Below, piece by piece: positions 6,307 through 15,227 of a stretch of DNA of 23,591 bases. The notes under the pieces are model-generated. The model ran no database searches. It had not been told where the DNA came from and saw only the letters and a list, made by a program, of their open reading frames with translations. The translations under genes were made by a program, and so were the position numbers. Position 1 is the first letter of the stretch. Every line of letters starts with the position of its first letter. Source of the stretch: Deltaproteobacteria bacterium (GTDB taxonomy: Bacteria; Desulfobacterota_B; Binatia; UBA9968); the NCBI GenBank assembly GCA_027297485.1, contig JAPUHZ010000191.1, positions 1-23,591 of the forward strand, in the 5' to 3' direction.

Positions 6307-7236
6307 ATGGTTTATGAGCATGCGCCCGTAATGGTTCGGGAGGTCATGGAACTCCTGAGACCCGAAGCGCATAAGAAGTATCTCGATGGGACCTTGGGAG
6401 GTGGGGGCCATGCAGCGCAGCTTTTGACGCTTAGCGGCCCCGATGGCCGGCTCCTAGGTCTGGATTGGGATGGGGAGGCAATCAGTGCGACTCAGCAGAG
6501 GCTCAAGGGATTCGGGGATCGCTTGGTTAGTCGGCGCGCGAATTTTAGAGAGGCGGAAGAGATATTAAAAGGGATCGGTTGGAACCGCGTGAACGGGATC
6601 TTTCTTGATCTCGGGCTCTCTTCCCATCATATCAGCTCTCCGGAGCGGGGATTCAGCTTCCAGGTAGAGGCCAGACTCGATATGCGCATGGATCGGTGTC
6701 AATCGCTGGATGCTTACCAGGTAGTCAACACGTTTCCCGTATCTGAGCTGGAACGGATATTGCGGGAATACGGTGAAGAACCACGTGCCCATCGCATTGC
6801 CTTAGCGATCGGTGCGGAGCGTAAACGGAAGGTGATCGAGACCACTAGAGATCTGGCTGAGATTGTGGCGCGAGTTGCAAGGACAAAGAGGGGCGGTATC
6901 CATCGTGCCACCAAGACCTTTCAAGCTTTAAGGATCGCAGTGAATCGAGAGCTGGAAAACTTAGAGGGCTTCTTAGAGAATAGTTATGAGCTGCTCCTCT
7001 CCAAGGGACGCATGGTTATCATCTCTTTCCATTCCTTGGAGGATCGGCTGGTTAAAAGGGCCTTTCGAAAGTGGAGCAAGAGCTGCCTCTGTCCTCGCAA
7101 AACGCCTCTTTGTCGCTGTGGCTGGAGCCAGAAGACCAGACTCCTTACTTCTAGACCTGTTTTCCCCTCTCGGGAGGAGATCCGACTTAACCCCCGTGCC
7201 CGCTCTGCCAAGCTCCGGGGGGTGGAGCGACTCTAA
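6307..7236 (+). CDS. rsmH: 16S rRNA (cytosine(1402)-N4)-methyltransferase RsmH
   Basis: RsmH (MraW) uses S-adenosylmethionine to N4-methylate C1402 in the ribosomal P site. The 309-residue product has the family N-terminus YEHAPVMVREVMELL, the SAM-binding loop DGTLGGGGHA (residues 27-36), the acidic LGLDWD strand end, LDLGLSSHHISSPERGFSF, TFQALRIAVNRELENLE and ISFHSLEDRLVKRAFR, and ends in the conserved NPRARSAKLR. The cysteine cluster CLCPRKTPLCRCG near residues 261-273 resembles the metal-like motif common in homologues. The ribosome site ahead of ATG 6307 is weak. It lies 9 bp upstream of ftsL, the usual dcw arrangement. Confidence 0.97.
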   Translation: MVYEHAPVMVREVMELLRPEAHKKYLDGTLGGGGHAAQLLTLSGPDGRLLGLDWDGEAISATQQRLKGFGDRLVSRRANFREAEEILKGIGWNRVNGIFLDLGLSSHHISSPERGFSFQVEARLDMRMDRCQSLDAYQVVNTFPVSELERILREYGEEPRAHRIALAIGAERKRKVIETTRDLAEIVARVARTKRGGIHRATKTFQALRIAVNRELENLEGFLENSYELLLSKGRMVIISFHSLEDRLVKRAFRKWSKSCLCPRKTPLCRCGWSQKTRLLTSRPVFPSREEIRLNPRARSAKLRGVERL

Positions 7237-7245
7237 GGATTAGAG

Positions 7246-7596
7246 ATGGCCACAGCCCTAAGCAGAAAGATATGGGGGCTAGGCCTCCTCAAGAAGAGGC
7301 AGCGGGTAGAGCGATTCGGTCCGCGAAAACGGCGTCGGTTTTTTTTCACGGCTCTTTTACTGGGTCTCTGCTTGGTCGGCCTGGCCTTGCTTCACGTTTG
7401 GTTGAGGCTCCAGGTGGTCCATCTGGGCTATGTCCTTTCTACCACCAGTAAATTGCAGAACCAGCTCGAGCAGGAGAATCGCGAGCTAAAGGTAGAGTTG
7501 GCAACCCTAACCTCGCCGGAGCGCTTGGAAGAAATGGCCCGGGTACGACTGGGGCTGATGCGGCCTGAAAAAGGTCAGGTGGTGATCTTGCCATGA
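7246..7596 (+). CDS. ftsL: Cell division protein FtsL
   Basis: FtsL is a bitopic divisome scaffold protein that forms a complex with FtsB and FtsQ and helps activate FtsWI. The 116-residue protein has a strongly basic cytoplasmic N-terminus, one transmembrane helix at about residues 32-51 (FFFTALLLGLCLVGLALLHV), a leucine-rich coiled coil at about 60-90 with heptad spacing (KLQNQLEQENRELKVELATL), and the typical end SPERLEEMARVRLGLMRPEKGQV. FtsL sequences are poorly conserved, so the name rests on this architecture and on position between rsmH and ftsI. Its stop overlaps the ftsI start by four bases (ATGA), which implies translational coupling. Confidence 0.9.
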   Translation: MATALSRKIWGLGLLKKRQRVERFGPRKRRRFFFTALLLGLCLVGLALLHVWLRLQVVHLGYVLSTTSKLQNQLEQENRELKVELATLTSPERLEEMARVRLGLMRPEKGQVVILP

Positions 7597-9548
7597 GGCG
7601 ATCTTTGAAAAGGATTAAGCCACGTCTCGCCTTTACGGCACTTTTTTTCCTTTTGATGTTTCTGGCGGTGGGGTGGCGTGCCTTTCATCTCCAGATACTT
7701 CAAGGGGAAAAACTCAAACGGCTGGGCGAGAGGCAGCATCTTAGAGAGTGGATTGTCCTCCCAAAACGGGGGACGATTTTAGATCGGGCCGGAGAGCCGC
7801 TGGCCCTCAGCTTGGAGGCACAATCCATTTATGCCAGACCTCGGCGTATTAAAGAGCCGGAGAGTATTGCCCGTACTCTGGCTCAGCTCCTAGGCCTGGA
7901 TTCAGCAGAGGTGCAAAAAAGGCTGAGAACAAAGAAGCCTTTTGCCTGGATCAAACGTCAGGTAACCCCCAAGGAGGCAGAAAGGATCAGGGCCCTCAAT
8001 CTAAAGGGGGTGGGCATGTACTATGAACCAGACCGATACTATCCCCAGGGCCAACTTGCAGGACAGGTGATTGGCTTTGTCGGCATGGATTCTCAGGGGC
8101 TTGAGGGCATCGAGCTTTACTACGATGCTTACATTCGCGGCGAAACCGGCTCCTCGGTTATTGAGCGTGATGGCCGGGGGCGCAGGGTCCTTGTCCAGGG
8201 AGTGGAAGAGCTTCAGATCCCGCCCGGGGCTGATATCCACCTGACCCTAGACACCTCGATCCAGCATCTAGTGGAAAGGGAATTAGAGGCAGCGGTTAGC
8301 AAATTTCAAGCAAAAGCGGGTATTGCTGTGGTGGTCGAGCCATTCAGCGGCGAGGTTCTGGCTCTGGCCAACTATCCATTTTTCAATCCCAACAGCTTTA
8401 CCCGGTACTCTTCCTGGCAATGGCGCAATCGAGCCGTGACCGACAGCTTTGAGCCGGGTTCTACTTTTAAAGCAATTCTGGCCGCCGCTGCGTTGGAAGA
8501 GGGGATCGTGGGCAAAGAAGATCTCTTTTATTGCGAGTTCGGGAAATATTTCTATGCTGGAAAGATCATCCATGACAGCCACAAGTACGGGTGGCTGCCC
8601 TTTTACAAGATTATTCAGTACTCCAGCAATATCGGTGCAACAAAGGTGGCAGAGAAGCTTAAGAAGGAGAGATATTTTAAATACATCAAGAGGTTCGGCT
8701 TTGGCCGGTTGACCGGGATCGACATGCCAGGGGAGGTGGCCGGTACGGTTCGGCCTTTGTCTGAGTGGTCTCCTATCGCCTTGGCGACTCACTCCTTTGG
8801 CCAGGGGATCGCGGTAACGCCGATCCAGCTCGTTATGGCCTATGGGGCGATCGCCAACGGGGGTTTTCTCATGCAACCCTTTGTGGTGCGCCGCGTAGTT
8901 GGCCCGGACGGTAAAGTCCTCGTGGTGAATCAGGCTCACGTTGTGCGTCGTGTCGTTTCGGAAAAGACGGCCCGCTTGCTGACCTCGATCCTCAAGGCGG
9001 TTGTGAGCGATGGAGGAACAGGGGTCATGGCCAGTGTGGAAGGGTTTGAGGTTGCCGGAAAGACGGGAACCGCCCAAAAGCCGGATCTAGTCCATGGAGG
9101 ATATGCGGCGAATAAAAGGATTGCCTCCTTTATCGGCTTTGTTCCTGCGGATGATCCCCGGTTGGTCCTGTTGGTCTTGGTGGACGAGCCGGAGGTAAAT
9201 GTTTATGGTGGGGTGGTTGCAGCCCCGGTCTTTCGCAACATTGCGCGCGGTGTTCTGCGCCACCTCGGGGTCGTGCCGGAAGGGCTTGACGCGCTGCCAA
9301 TGCCGGCGGCTAAAGAATGGACTTTGGCGCGTGGGGACCGCAGAAATGGGGTTGGCACGGTGAAACGGGAGAATGCCCCAGGGGTCCCTGATTTTGTTGG
9401 TCTCAGCTTGCGAGAGGCTGTAGGCAAGGCCAGGGCTCTGAAGCTCAAGGTGAAGATGCGCGGGAATGGCTATGTCGTCAAACAATCGCCGGCACCCGGA
9501 GTCGCTTGGGGGACGAGTGAGACATTGACTCTGAACTTTCGGGGCTGA
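7593..9548 (+). CDS. ftsI: Division-specific class B penicillin-binding protein FtsI (PBP3) with C-terminal PASTA domain
   Basis: FtsI is the septal peptidoglycan transpeptidase that works with FtsW. The 651-residue protein has a basic N-terminus and one membrane anchor (about residues 12-30), and a PBP dimerisation domain that includes RGTILDRAGEPLALS (residues 59-73). The transpeptidase domain has all three active-site motifs: S290-T-F-K293 with the nucleophile S290, S344-S-N346, and K490-T-G492. A PASTA domain occupies about residues 596-651 (PDFVGLSLREAVGKA, QSPAPGVAWG). PASTA on an FtsI is usual in spore-forming and actinobacterial SpoVD/PBP2x-type proteins and in several deeper diderm groups, but absent from E. 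coli FtsI. It overlaps ftsL by 4 bp. Confidence 0.96.
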   Translation: MRRSLKRIKPRLAFTALFFLLMFLAVGWRAFHLQILQGEKLKRLGERQHLREWIVLPKRGTILDRAGEPLALSLEAQSIYARPRRIKEPESIARTLAQLLGLDSAEVQKRLRTKKPFAWIKRQVTPKEAERIRALNLKGVGMYYEPDRYYPQGQLAGQVIGFVGMDSQGLEGIELYYDAYIRGETGSSVIERDGRGRRVLVQGVEELQIPPGADIHLTLDTSIQHLVERELEAAVSKFQAKAGIAVVVEPFSGEVLALANYPFFNPNSFTRYSSWQWRNRAVTDSFEPGSTFKAILAAAALEEGIVGKEDLFYCEFGKYFYAGKIIHDSHKYGWLPFYKIIQYSSNIGATKVAEKLKKERYFKYIKRFGFGRLTGIDMPGEVAGTVRPLSEWSPIALATHSFGQGIAVTPIQLVMAYGAIANGGFLMQPFVVRRVVGPDGKVLVVNQAHVVRRVVSEKTARLLTSILKAVVSDGGTGVMASVEGFEVAGKTGTAQKPDLVHGGYAANKRIASFIGFVPADDPRLVLLVLVDEPEVNVYGGVVAAPVFRNIARGVLRHLGVVPEGLDALPMPAAKEWTLARGDRRNGVGTVKRENAPGVPDFVGLSLREAVGKARALKLKVKMRGNGYVVKQSPAPGVAWGTSETLTLNFRG

Positions 9549-9608
9549 CCCCCGGATTCAAAGAGCTGAGGGCAGAAGTCAGCATGTCTATAGAGGGAGA
9601 AAGAAGAG

Positions 9609-11309
9609 ATGTTGGCAGATTCACAAAAGCTCCTAAGCGAAAGGGATGGTCTGTGTGAAAATTTTGGATCGGGGTTGATCGGGATGCGGCTTAAGGAAAT
9701 CCTCGATGCAGTGGAGGTCGAAGAGACACAGGGGAACATGGATCAGCCTGTTACGGGGCTCGCCTACGATTCCAGACAGGTAGAGAAGGGGTATGTTTTT
9801 TTTGCCGTCCGCGGAGAGCGAGCGGATGGACACGACTTTACTCAGCAGGCCTTTGAAAAAGGCGCTGCCGCTGTTGTAGTGGAGCGGAGGATTACGCTAC
9901 CGCAGGATGCCACATGGGTTCGGGTGCGCAATGGAAGGAGGGCTATGGGGATATGGGCGGCCTTATTTTTCGCCTATCCGAGTCGCCGCATGGTCCTAGT
10001 TGGGGTGACAGGAACCAACGGAAAGACGACGGTGACCTATCTCCTCGAGTCGATCTTTTCCACGGCCGGAATGGTTTCAGGGGTGATTGGCACTATCAAT
10101 TACCGGTATCAAGATCGACTATTTCCCGCCCTCCATACCACCCCCGAATCGATAGATCTTCAAGCCCTTTTGGCAGAGATGGTTGAGGCTGGGGTTCAGT
10201 CGGTGTTGATGGAGGTTTCCTCCCATGCATTGGCAATGGAGCGGGTGCGGGGGATGGAGTTTGATGGGGCCCTATTTACCAATTTGTCGCGCGACCATCT
10301 CGATTTTCACGGGGATATGGAAGACTATTTTTCTAGCAAGAGCAGGCTTTTTACAGATTACCTCAACGCAAGTCCGAAGAGAAAAAAGTTTGCGGTTATT
10401 CATGGGGAGGACCCCAGAGGCAAGGAGCTTCTGGGAAAGGTCCGCCGGCTAGGACTGGAGGTTGTGAGTTATGGCCAAGACCGCCAGTGGGATATCTGCC
10501 CGCTGGAAGTTGAGGGCGATCTCGATGGCCTAAGGGGAAAGATCCGGATGAAAGATCAGGAGCTCGATTTTTCCTCTCGACTAATCGGCGCGGTCAATCT
10601 GGAGAATATTTTGGGGGCCGTTGGAGTTGGCTATGCCTTGGGATTGTCGCCCAGTGCGATTGCAGAGGGGATCGCTCGATTGGAATCGGTCCCTGGAAGG
10701 TTGGAGAAGATCAAGAACGATCTCGGGATCACGGTCTTGGTCGATTACGCCCATACCCCGGATGCCCTGGAACGAGTGTTGCTGAGTCTGCGCGAGCTGA
10801 TGCCCAGTTCTGAGTTTCGCGCTCCGAGTTCCGAGTTGATCTCAAGGAAAATCAGAACTGCCAACTCCAGGCGGGAAACCCGAAACCCAAAACTGATCTG
10901 CGTTTTCGGCTGCGGTGGAGATCGAGACCGGGGAAAAAGGCCGATCATGGGAGAGATTGCTGCACGGCTTAGTGACTTTGTGGTTCTGACCTCGGATAAC
11001 CCCCGCACCGAAGAGCCACTCAGGATCCTGGAAGATATCGAAGAGGGTGTCCGAAAAGCAGGCATAAAAAAAATGCAGCCCTCGAAACTCGAAACTCGAA
11101 ACTCGAAACTCGAAACTGAGAAGCGTTATTACGTAGAGCCGGATCGCAACGCCGCTATTCGTTTAGCCTCTCGGCTTGCGCACGCTAGTGACCTGCTCCT
11201 CGTAGCGGGAAAGGGACACGAGGATTACCAGATCCTGGGGTCGAAACAGATCCATTTCGATGATCGGGAGGTGGTACGCGAGGAGCTCGGCCGGAGGGCT
11301 AGCTCCTAA
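9609..11309 (+). CDS. murE: UDP-MurNAc-tripeptide synthetase MurE (meso-DAP adding) with two repeat-derived insertions
   Basis: MurE adds the third amino acid to UDP-MurNAc-dipeptide using ATP. Seen here: the N-terminal domain motif YDSRQVEKGYVFFAVRGERADGH, the P-loop GVTGTNGKTT (residues 132-141), the carbamylated-lysine region YFSSKSRLF, the DYAHTPDALE motif, FGCGGDRDRGKR, and DNPR at residues 463-466. DNPR is the motif known to select meso-diaminopimelate. The protein is 566 residues, about 60-70 longer than usual. Residues 400-429 and 492-503 are low-complexity inserts encoded by heptanucleotide repeats. The start at 9609 follows GGGAG; an alternative ATG at 9684 (MRLKEIL) gives the N-terminus typical of homologues and may be the true start. 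Confidence 0.95.
   Translation: MLADSQKLLSERDGLCENFGSGLIGMRLKEILDAVEVEETQGNMDQPVTGLAYDSRQVEKGYVFFAVRGERADGHDFTQQAFEKGAAAVVVERRITLPQDATWVRVRNGRRAMGIWAALFFAYPSRRMVLVGVTGTNGKTTVTYLLESIFSTAGMVSGVIGTINYRYQDRLFPALHTTPESIDLQALLAEMVEAGVQSVLMEVSSHALAMERVRGMEFDGALFTNLSRDHLDFHGDMEDYFSSKSRLFTDYLNASPKRKKFAVIHGEDPRGKELLGKVRRLGLEVVSYGQDRQWDICPLEVEGDLDGLRGKIRMKDQELDFSSRLIGAVNLENILGAVGVGYALGLSPSAIAEGIARLESVPGRLEKIKNDLGITVLVDYAHTPDALERVLLSLRELMPSSEFRAPSSELISRKIRTANSRRETRNPKLICVFGCGGDRDRGKRPIMGEIAARLSDFVVLTSDNPRTEEPLRILEDIEEGVRKAGIKKMQPSKLETRNSKLETEKRYYVEPDRNAAIRLASRLAHASDLLLVAGKGHEDYQILGSKQIHFDDREVVREELGRRASS
10806..10894 (+). repeat. Degenerate heptamer repeat, opposed arms, inside murE
   Basis: The left arm is five heptamers in exact phase (AGTTCTG, AGTTTCG, CGCTCCG, AGTTCCG, AGTTGAT; 10806-10840). 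The right arm is six heptamers in opposite sense (CAGAACT, GCCAACT, CCAGGCG, GGAAACC, CGAAACC, CAAAACT; 10853-10894). The outer 14 bases of the two arms pair at 12 of 14 positions. In the murE frame the tract encodes 30 serine-, arginine- and asparagine-rich residues (400-429), between the conserved SLRELMP and ICVFGCGG segments. Confidence 0.75.
11081..11115 (+). repeat. Perfect (CTCGAAA)x5 tandem array inside murE
   Basis: Five uninterrupted identical copies of CTCGAAA run from 11081 to 11115, with a sixth partial copy (CTGAG) after them. Because 7 is not a multiple of 3, the array is read in all three frames and encodes SKLETRNSKLET (residues 492-503), just before the conserved YYVEPDRNAAIRLA. 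Perfect identity suggests recent expansion by slippage. Confidence 0.9.
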
Positions 11310-11310
11310 A

Positions 11311-11375
11311 TCAGCGTTCAGCGGTCAGCAATCAGATGTGAGGAGGAGCGGATAGCGGATAGCTGGTGCTTAGCT
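11311..11375 (+). repeat. Heptamer repeat between murE and murF
   Basis: The gap holds TCAGCGT, TCAGCGG, TCAGCAA, TCAGATG in phase (11311-11338). A second block, GCGGATA, GCGGATA, GCTGGTG, CTTAGCT, follows in its own 7-base phase (11348-11375). The second block contains sequences complementary to the TCAGC units, so an imperfect fold-back is possible. The tract fills nearly all of the murE-murF gap and leaves no evident ribosome site for murF. Confidence 0.7.
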
Positions 11376-11383
11376 GCTTTTAC

Positions 11384-12787
11384 ATGTCATGGACTAGGGA
11401 AGAGATCCTCTTGGCGACCGGCGGAGATATGGTGCGCAGGGGGAAAGAGGCAGTCTTTGGTGAGGTGGTTACCGATTCGAGCAAGGTAGAGAAGGGATCG
11501 ATCTTTATCGCTCTGAAGGGAGAGAGGTTCGACGGACATGCCTTTCTGAGGGACGCGCTTAGCCGCGGAGCAAGTTGTCTGGTTGTCCATAAACGATTGG
11601 TAGTCTCCCACCTGAAGAATGCAACCTTGGTCAAGGTTCGAGACACGCTTGAGGCCTTGGGAAATATGGCTCATTACCGCCGCAAGATGGTGGCGCCCAG
11701 GGTCTTGGCCATTACCGGTTCCAACGGGAAGACTACGACGAAAGAGATGGTCGCTGCTATTCTCGAACGGGCCTCGATTCAGGAAAGTTCGCCTCGGGGG
11801 AGGGTTTTGAAAACCGAAGGGAACTACAACAACCTAGTGGGGTTGCCCCTAACGCTTCTCCGTCTTCAAGGGAGAGAAAGGGTAGCGGTCCTGGAATTGG
11901 GCACGAGTCGTCCGGGAGAGATCAGGCGTCTCACCCAGATTGCCAATCCCGACATCGGTCTCATTACCTCGATTGCTCCGGCTCACCTGACAGAGTTCAA
12001 CAACCTTGCGGGAGTGGCCCGAGAGAAAGGGGAACTCTTTCGGGGGATCGATCCCAAGGGCATCGCTGTCGTGAACCTGGACGATCCGTGGGTGCGCCGG
12101 CTAGGAGAGAAATTCAAAGGGGAGAAGATCACCTATGGAAGGAAGGGCGAGGTAACGGGAGAGTCTTGGAAGGCTCTGGGTGTGAGAGGAATGGAGTTTA
12201 CGCTTCGAGTGGGGAGAGAGCGGCGGCGCATCCGGCTCCGCCTCTCTGGAGAACATAACCTCTCCAATGCTGTAGCGGCGGCAGCGATGGCCTATGGCTT
12301 GGGGGCTGACCTGGAGGCGGTGCGCAGGGGCTTGGAAGCTGTGAAGCCCTTCCCGATGCGGATGGTACTTGAGAGGTGGAGGGGAATCGGGATCATTAAC
12401 GATGCCTACAATGCCAACCCTGCCTCCATGGAGGCGGCCATAAAGACTCTGGCTGAGATTGGAGGCAGAAGGGAAAAAGTAGCGATTCTGGGAGATATGC
12501 TGGAGTTGGGTAGGGAGAGTCGAAAGAGTCACCTGGAGCTGGGAAAACAAGTGGCGCGATACCGTACGGATCGTCTTTATCTTCTGGGTGAGAAGGCCGA
12601 TCAGGTCAAGGAAGGGGCGCTGCTTGCGGGCATGGAAGAAGAGCGGGTAATCATCGGAAAAGATCATAAGGAGATTGCCTGGTTGGTTCGGGGCCAGGTG
12701 AGGAGAGGGGATTGGCTCCTCTTCAAAGGGTCACGCGGCATGAATATGGAGAGGGCTTTGGGGGCCTTTAAAGAGATGGGAGACTAA
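11384..12787 (+). CDS. murF: UDP-MurNAc-tripeptide--D-Ala-D-Ala ligase MurF
   Basis: MurF attaches D-alanyl-D-alanine to UDP-MurNAc-tripeptide with ATP, the last cytoplasmic step of precursor synthesis. From ATG 11384 the protein is 467 residues, normal for the family. It shows DSSKVEKGSIFIALKGERFDGH in domain 1, the P-loop TGSNGKTTTK (residues 111-120), EGNYNNLVGLPLTLL, ELGTSRPGEIRRL, the SGEHNLSNAVAAAAMAYGLG segment, NDAYNANPASMEAAIKTL and GDMLELG, then a C-terminal domain ending LFKGSRGMNMERAL. An in-frame GTG at 11366 would add six residues encoded within repeat DNA; ATG 11384 gives the more typical N-terminus. Neither has a strong ribosome site. Confidence 0.96.
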   Translation: MSWTREEILLATGGDMVRRGKEAVFGEVVTDSSKVEKGSIFIALKGERFDGHAFLRDALSRGASCLVVHKRLVVSHLKNATLVKVRDTLEALGNMAHYRRKMVAPRVLAITGSNGKTTTKEMVAAILERASIQESSPRGRVLKTEGNYNNLVGLPLTLLRLQGRERVAVLELGTSRPGEIRRLTQIANPDIGLITSIAPAHLTEFNNLAGVAREKGELFRGIDPKGIAVVNLDDPWVRRLGEKFKGEKITYGRKGEVTGESWKALGVRGMEFTLRVGRERRRIRLRLSGEHNLSNAVAAAAMAYGLGADLEAVRRGLEAVKPFPMRMVLERWRGIGIINDAYNANPASMEAAIKTLAEIGGRREKVAILGDMLELGRESRKSHLELGKQVARYRTDRLYLLGEKADQVKEGALLAGMEEERVIIGKDHKEIAWLVRGQVRRGDWLLFKGSRGMNMERALGAFKEMGD

Positions 12788-12790
12788 CAC

Positions 12791-13867
12791 TTGCTTTACA
12801 CCTTACTTTATCCCCTGCATACGACCTATTCGGTCTTTAATGTCTTCCGCTACATCACTTTTCGTGCAGCCTTGGCTGCCCTGATGGCCTTACTGGTTTC
12901 TTTTCTCTTAGGTCCCTACTTGATTCGCTCCCTAGCGGCCAGGCAGGTCGGCCAACCGATTCGCGAAGATGGTCCGGCTACCCACACGGCCAAGGCCGGC
13001 ACTCCGACCATGGGGGGGACACTGATCATCCTTGCCCTCTTTCTCTCTACGATCATGCTGGCCGATATTACGAACCTCTATGTCGGGCTTGCGCTCTTTG
13101 TAACGGTGGCCTTCGGAGCCATTGGCTTTGCTGACGATTACCTGAAACTCCGGCGCAGAAGTAGTCGAGGACTTTCTGTCTGGGCCAAGCTCCTTTTCCA
13201 GTTGGCTGTCGCTTTTGCGGCGGCCATCATCCTTTACCGTCAACCTTATTTCAGCAGCATTCTTGGAGTTCCATTTTTCAAGAACATTCGTCCTGAGCTG
13301 GGCCTCTGGTATATCCCGTTTTTCATGCTGGTGGTCGTCGGCGCCTCCAACGCCGTCAACTTGACTGACGGTCTTGATGGTCTTGCCATCGGACCCGTGA
13401 TGACAGCTGCGGCGACCTATGCCTTTATTGCCTATGTGACAGGGCATTCGAAACTAGCCGAGTACCTCCAGATCCCTTATGTAGCGGGTGTGGGCGAGCT
13501 CAGCATCTTCTGCGGGGCGGTGGTCGCAGCGGGCTTGGGTTTCCTTTGGTTCAACACCTATCCAGCTGAAATGTTTATGGGAGACGTAGGCTCTCTGGCC
13601 CTCGGTGCGGCCTTGGGCGTTGTGGCGGTTATGACCAAAAATGAGATCCTTTTGATCCTTATCGGGGGGGTCTTTGTCCTCGAGGCCCTCTCAGTGATCT
13701 TTCAGGTCGTCTCTTACAAGCTCAGGGGGAAGAGAGTTTTTCTCATGGCCCCGATCCACCACCACTATGAGCTCAAGGGATGGCCCGAGCCCCAGATCAT
13801 CGTCCGTTTTTGGATCATCTCGATTATTTGTGCCCTGGTCGCGTTAAGTACGTTAAAACTCAGATGA
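12791..13867 (+). CDS. mraY: Phospho-N-acetylmuramoyl-pentapeptide-transferase MraY
   Basis: MraY transfers phospho-MurNAc-pentapeptide to undecaprenyl phosphate to form lipid I, in the inner membrane. The 358-residue, about ten-helix protein carries [11 protein letters not shown] (residues 66-76), the D115-D116 pair in [22 protein letters not shown] (187-201), D265 in [13 protein letters not shown] and the HHH motif at 323-325 ([12 protein letters not shown]). These acidic positions correspond to the known catalytic and magnesium residues. The start is TTG at 12791, three bases past the murF stop, with GGGAG 8 bases upstream inside murF. No upstream in-frame start fits better. Confidence 0.97.
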   Translation: MLYTLLYPLHTTYSVFNVFRYITFRAALAALMALLVSFLLGPYLIRSLAARQVGQPIREDGPATHTAKAGTPTMGGTLIILALFLSTIMLADITNLYVGLALFVTVAFGAIGFADDYLKLRRRSSRGLSVWAKLLFQLAVAFAAAIILYRQPYFSSILGVPFFKNIRPELGLWYIPFFMLVVVGASNAVNLTDGLDGLAIGPVMTAAATYAFIAYVTGHSKLAEYLQIPYVAGVGELSIFCGAVVAAGLGFLWFNTYPAEMFMGDVGSLALGAALGVVAVMTKNEILLILIGGVFVLEALSVIFQVVSYKLRGKRVFLMAPIHHHYELKGWPEPQIIVRFWIISIICALVALSTLKLR

Positions 13868-13882
13868 GAAAAAAGATTTTAC

Positions 13883-15217
13883 ATGAAGCTGAAAGGAAAG
13901 AGGTTGATTATCCTGGGGCTGGCCCGCACGGGAAGCGAGACGGCTCGGTTTCTCGTCCGTCAGGGGGCAGAGGTGCTGATGAGCGATTGTAGGAGTGAAA
14001 AGGAGCTTCAGAGGGAAGTGGAAGTCCTCTCCGAGCATCCCATCCGTTTTCTTTTAGGCGGGGAGGAAATGGCCTGGTTGGAGGGTGTGGACACTTTGAT
14101 TCCCAGCCCGGGGGTTCCTCTCGGGAATCCTCTGCTTCAGGGTGCGAGCAATAAAGGTATCGAGATTCTAAGCGAGATTGAACTGGCCTATCGGTTTCTC
14201 CGTGTGCCTCTGGTGGCGATTACCGGCACCAACGGGAAGAGCACGACCGCCTCGCTCATCGGAGAGATCCTTAAGGCAAAAGGGATCAAGGCCTTTGTCG
14301 GGGGGAATATTGGCGCGCCATTAATCGGCTTTGTTGCCGACGATTGGGACTGGGGTGTGGTGGAAGTAAGCAGTTTTCAGCTTGAGTGGGTGGAAAAATT
14401 TTGTCCTAAGATCGCAGTGCTACTAAACTTAACCGAGGATCACCTCGACCGTTATGCGGACTTTGCCTCTTACTGCGAAGTGAAGGAGAGAATCTTTCGC
14501 GCTCAGACAGAAGAAGACATCGCTGTCCTTAATCGGGATGAACCTCTGGTGTGGTCCATGAGAGAGCGGATTCGGGCACGGGTGGTCTCTTTCGGCTGGG
14601 CAGAGGTGCGCGAGGGGGTTTATGCCACAAGAAGCGAGATTATTTGGCGAGGCGAGACCGGGGAAGAACGTTTTCCGCTTTCTCGGGTCAGGATACAAGG
14701 CGTCCATAATGTGGAGAATCTGATGGCTGCGGTGGCCGTGGCGAAATCGATCCGTTTGTCGGCAGAGATTATTCAACAGGCCATTGAGGAGTTCCCCGGC
14801 CTTGAGCACCGACTTGAATTCGTGCGTGAGAAGAACGGGATTCGTTTTTATAACGACTCTAAAGGCACCAATGTCGGCGCGGTGGTGAAATCTCTGGCCA
14901 GCTTCTCGGCTCCGATTATCCTTCTTGCCGGTGGTGTCGATAAGGGAGGAGATTTTCGGGCATTAGAGGTTGGGGTGAAACGGACGGTCAAAAAGCTCAT
15001 CCTTTTTGGCGCGGCGAGGGAAATCATCCAAAAGGCCTTGGGCCACCTTACGGAGACCGCGGTTATGGAAACCCTAGAGGCGGCGGTCCAAGAGGCCTAT
15101 ATGAGCGCAGGGCCGGGAGATATCGTTCTTCTCTCTCCCGCCTGCTCGAGCTTTGACATGTTTGAGAACTATGCGGAAAGGGGAAAGGCCTTTAAGGCCC
15201 TGGTTCAGAGTCTATAG
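13883..15217 (+). CDS. murD: UDP-MurNAc-L-alanine--D-glutamate ligase MurD
   Basis: MurD adds D-glutamate to UDP-MurNAc-L-alanine using ATP. The 444-residue product opens with a Rossmann-type LIILGLARTGSETARFL (residues 8-24) and TLIPSPGVPLGNP. It then has the P-loop ITGTNGKSTT (113-122), GGNIGAPL, VEVSSFQLEWV, LLNLTEDHLDRYADFASYCEVKERIF, GVHNVENLMAAVAVA, HRLEFV, FYNDSKGTN and LLAGGVDKGGDF, ending with LLSPACSSFDMFENYAERGKAF. All are family hallmarks, and the length is usual. It starts 15 bp after mraY and ends 10 bp before the chosen ftsW start. Confidence 0.97.
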   Translation: MKLKGKRLIILGLARTGSETARFLVRQGAEVLMSDCRSEKELQREVEVLSEHPIRFLLGGEEMAWLEGVDTLIPSPGVPLGNPLLQGASNKGIEILSEIELAYRFLRVPLVAITGTNGKSTTASLIGEILKAKGIKAFVGGNIGAPLIGFVADDWDWGVVEVSSFQLEWVEKFCPKIAVLLNLTEDHLDRYADFASYCEVKERIFRAQTEEDIAVLNRDEPLVWSMRERIRARVVSFGWAEVREGVYATRSEIIWRGETGEERFPLSRVRIQGVHNVENLMAAVAVAKSIRLSAEIIQQAIEEFPGLEHRLEFVREKNGIRFYNDSKGTNVGAVVKSLASFSAPIILLAGGVDKGGDFRALEVGVKRTVKKLILFGAAREIIQKALGHLTETAVMETLEAAVQEAYMSAGPGDIVLLSPACSSFDMFENYAERGKAFKALVQSL

Positions 15218-15227
15218 CCCAGACTTT

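Noticed and set aside
8283..9077. 264-residue ORF antisense to ftsI
   Set aside because: It lies wholly opposite the FtsI transpeptidase domain, has no recognisable motif, and is explained by codon bias of the real gene.
11081..11115. Heptamer array as a CRISPR-like array
   Set aside because: Units are 7 bp and contiguous with no spacers, lie inside a coding sequence, and no cas genes are present.
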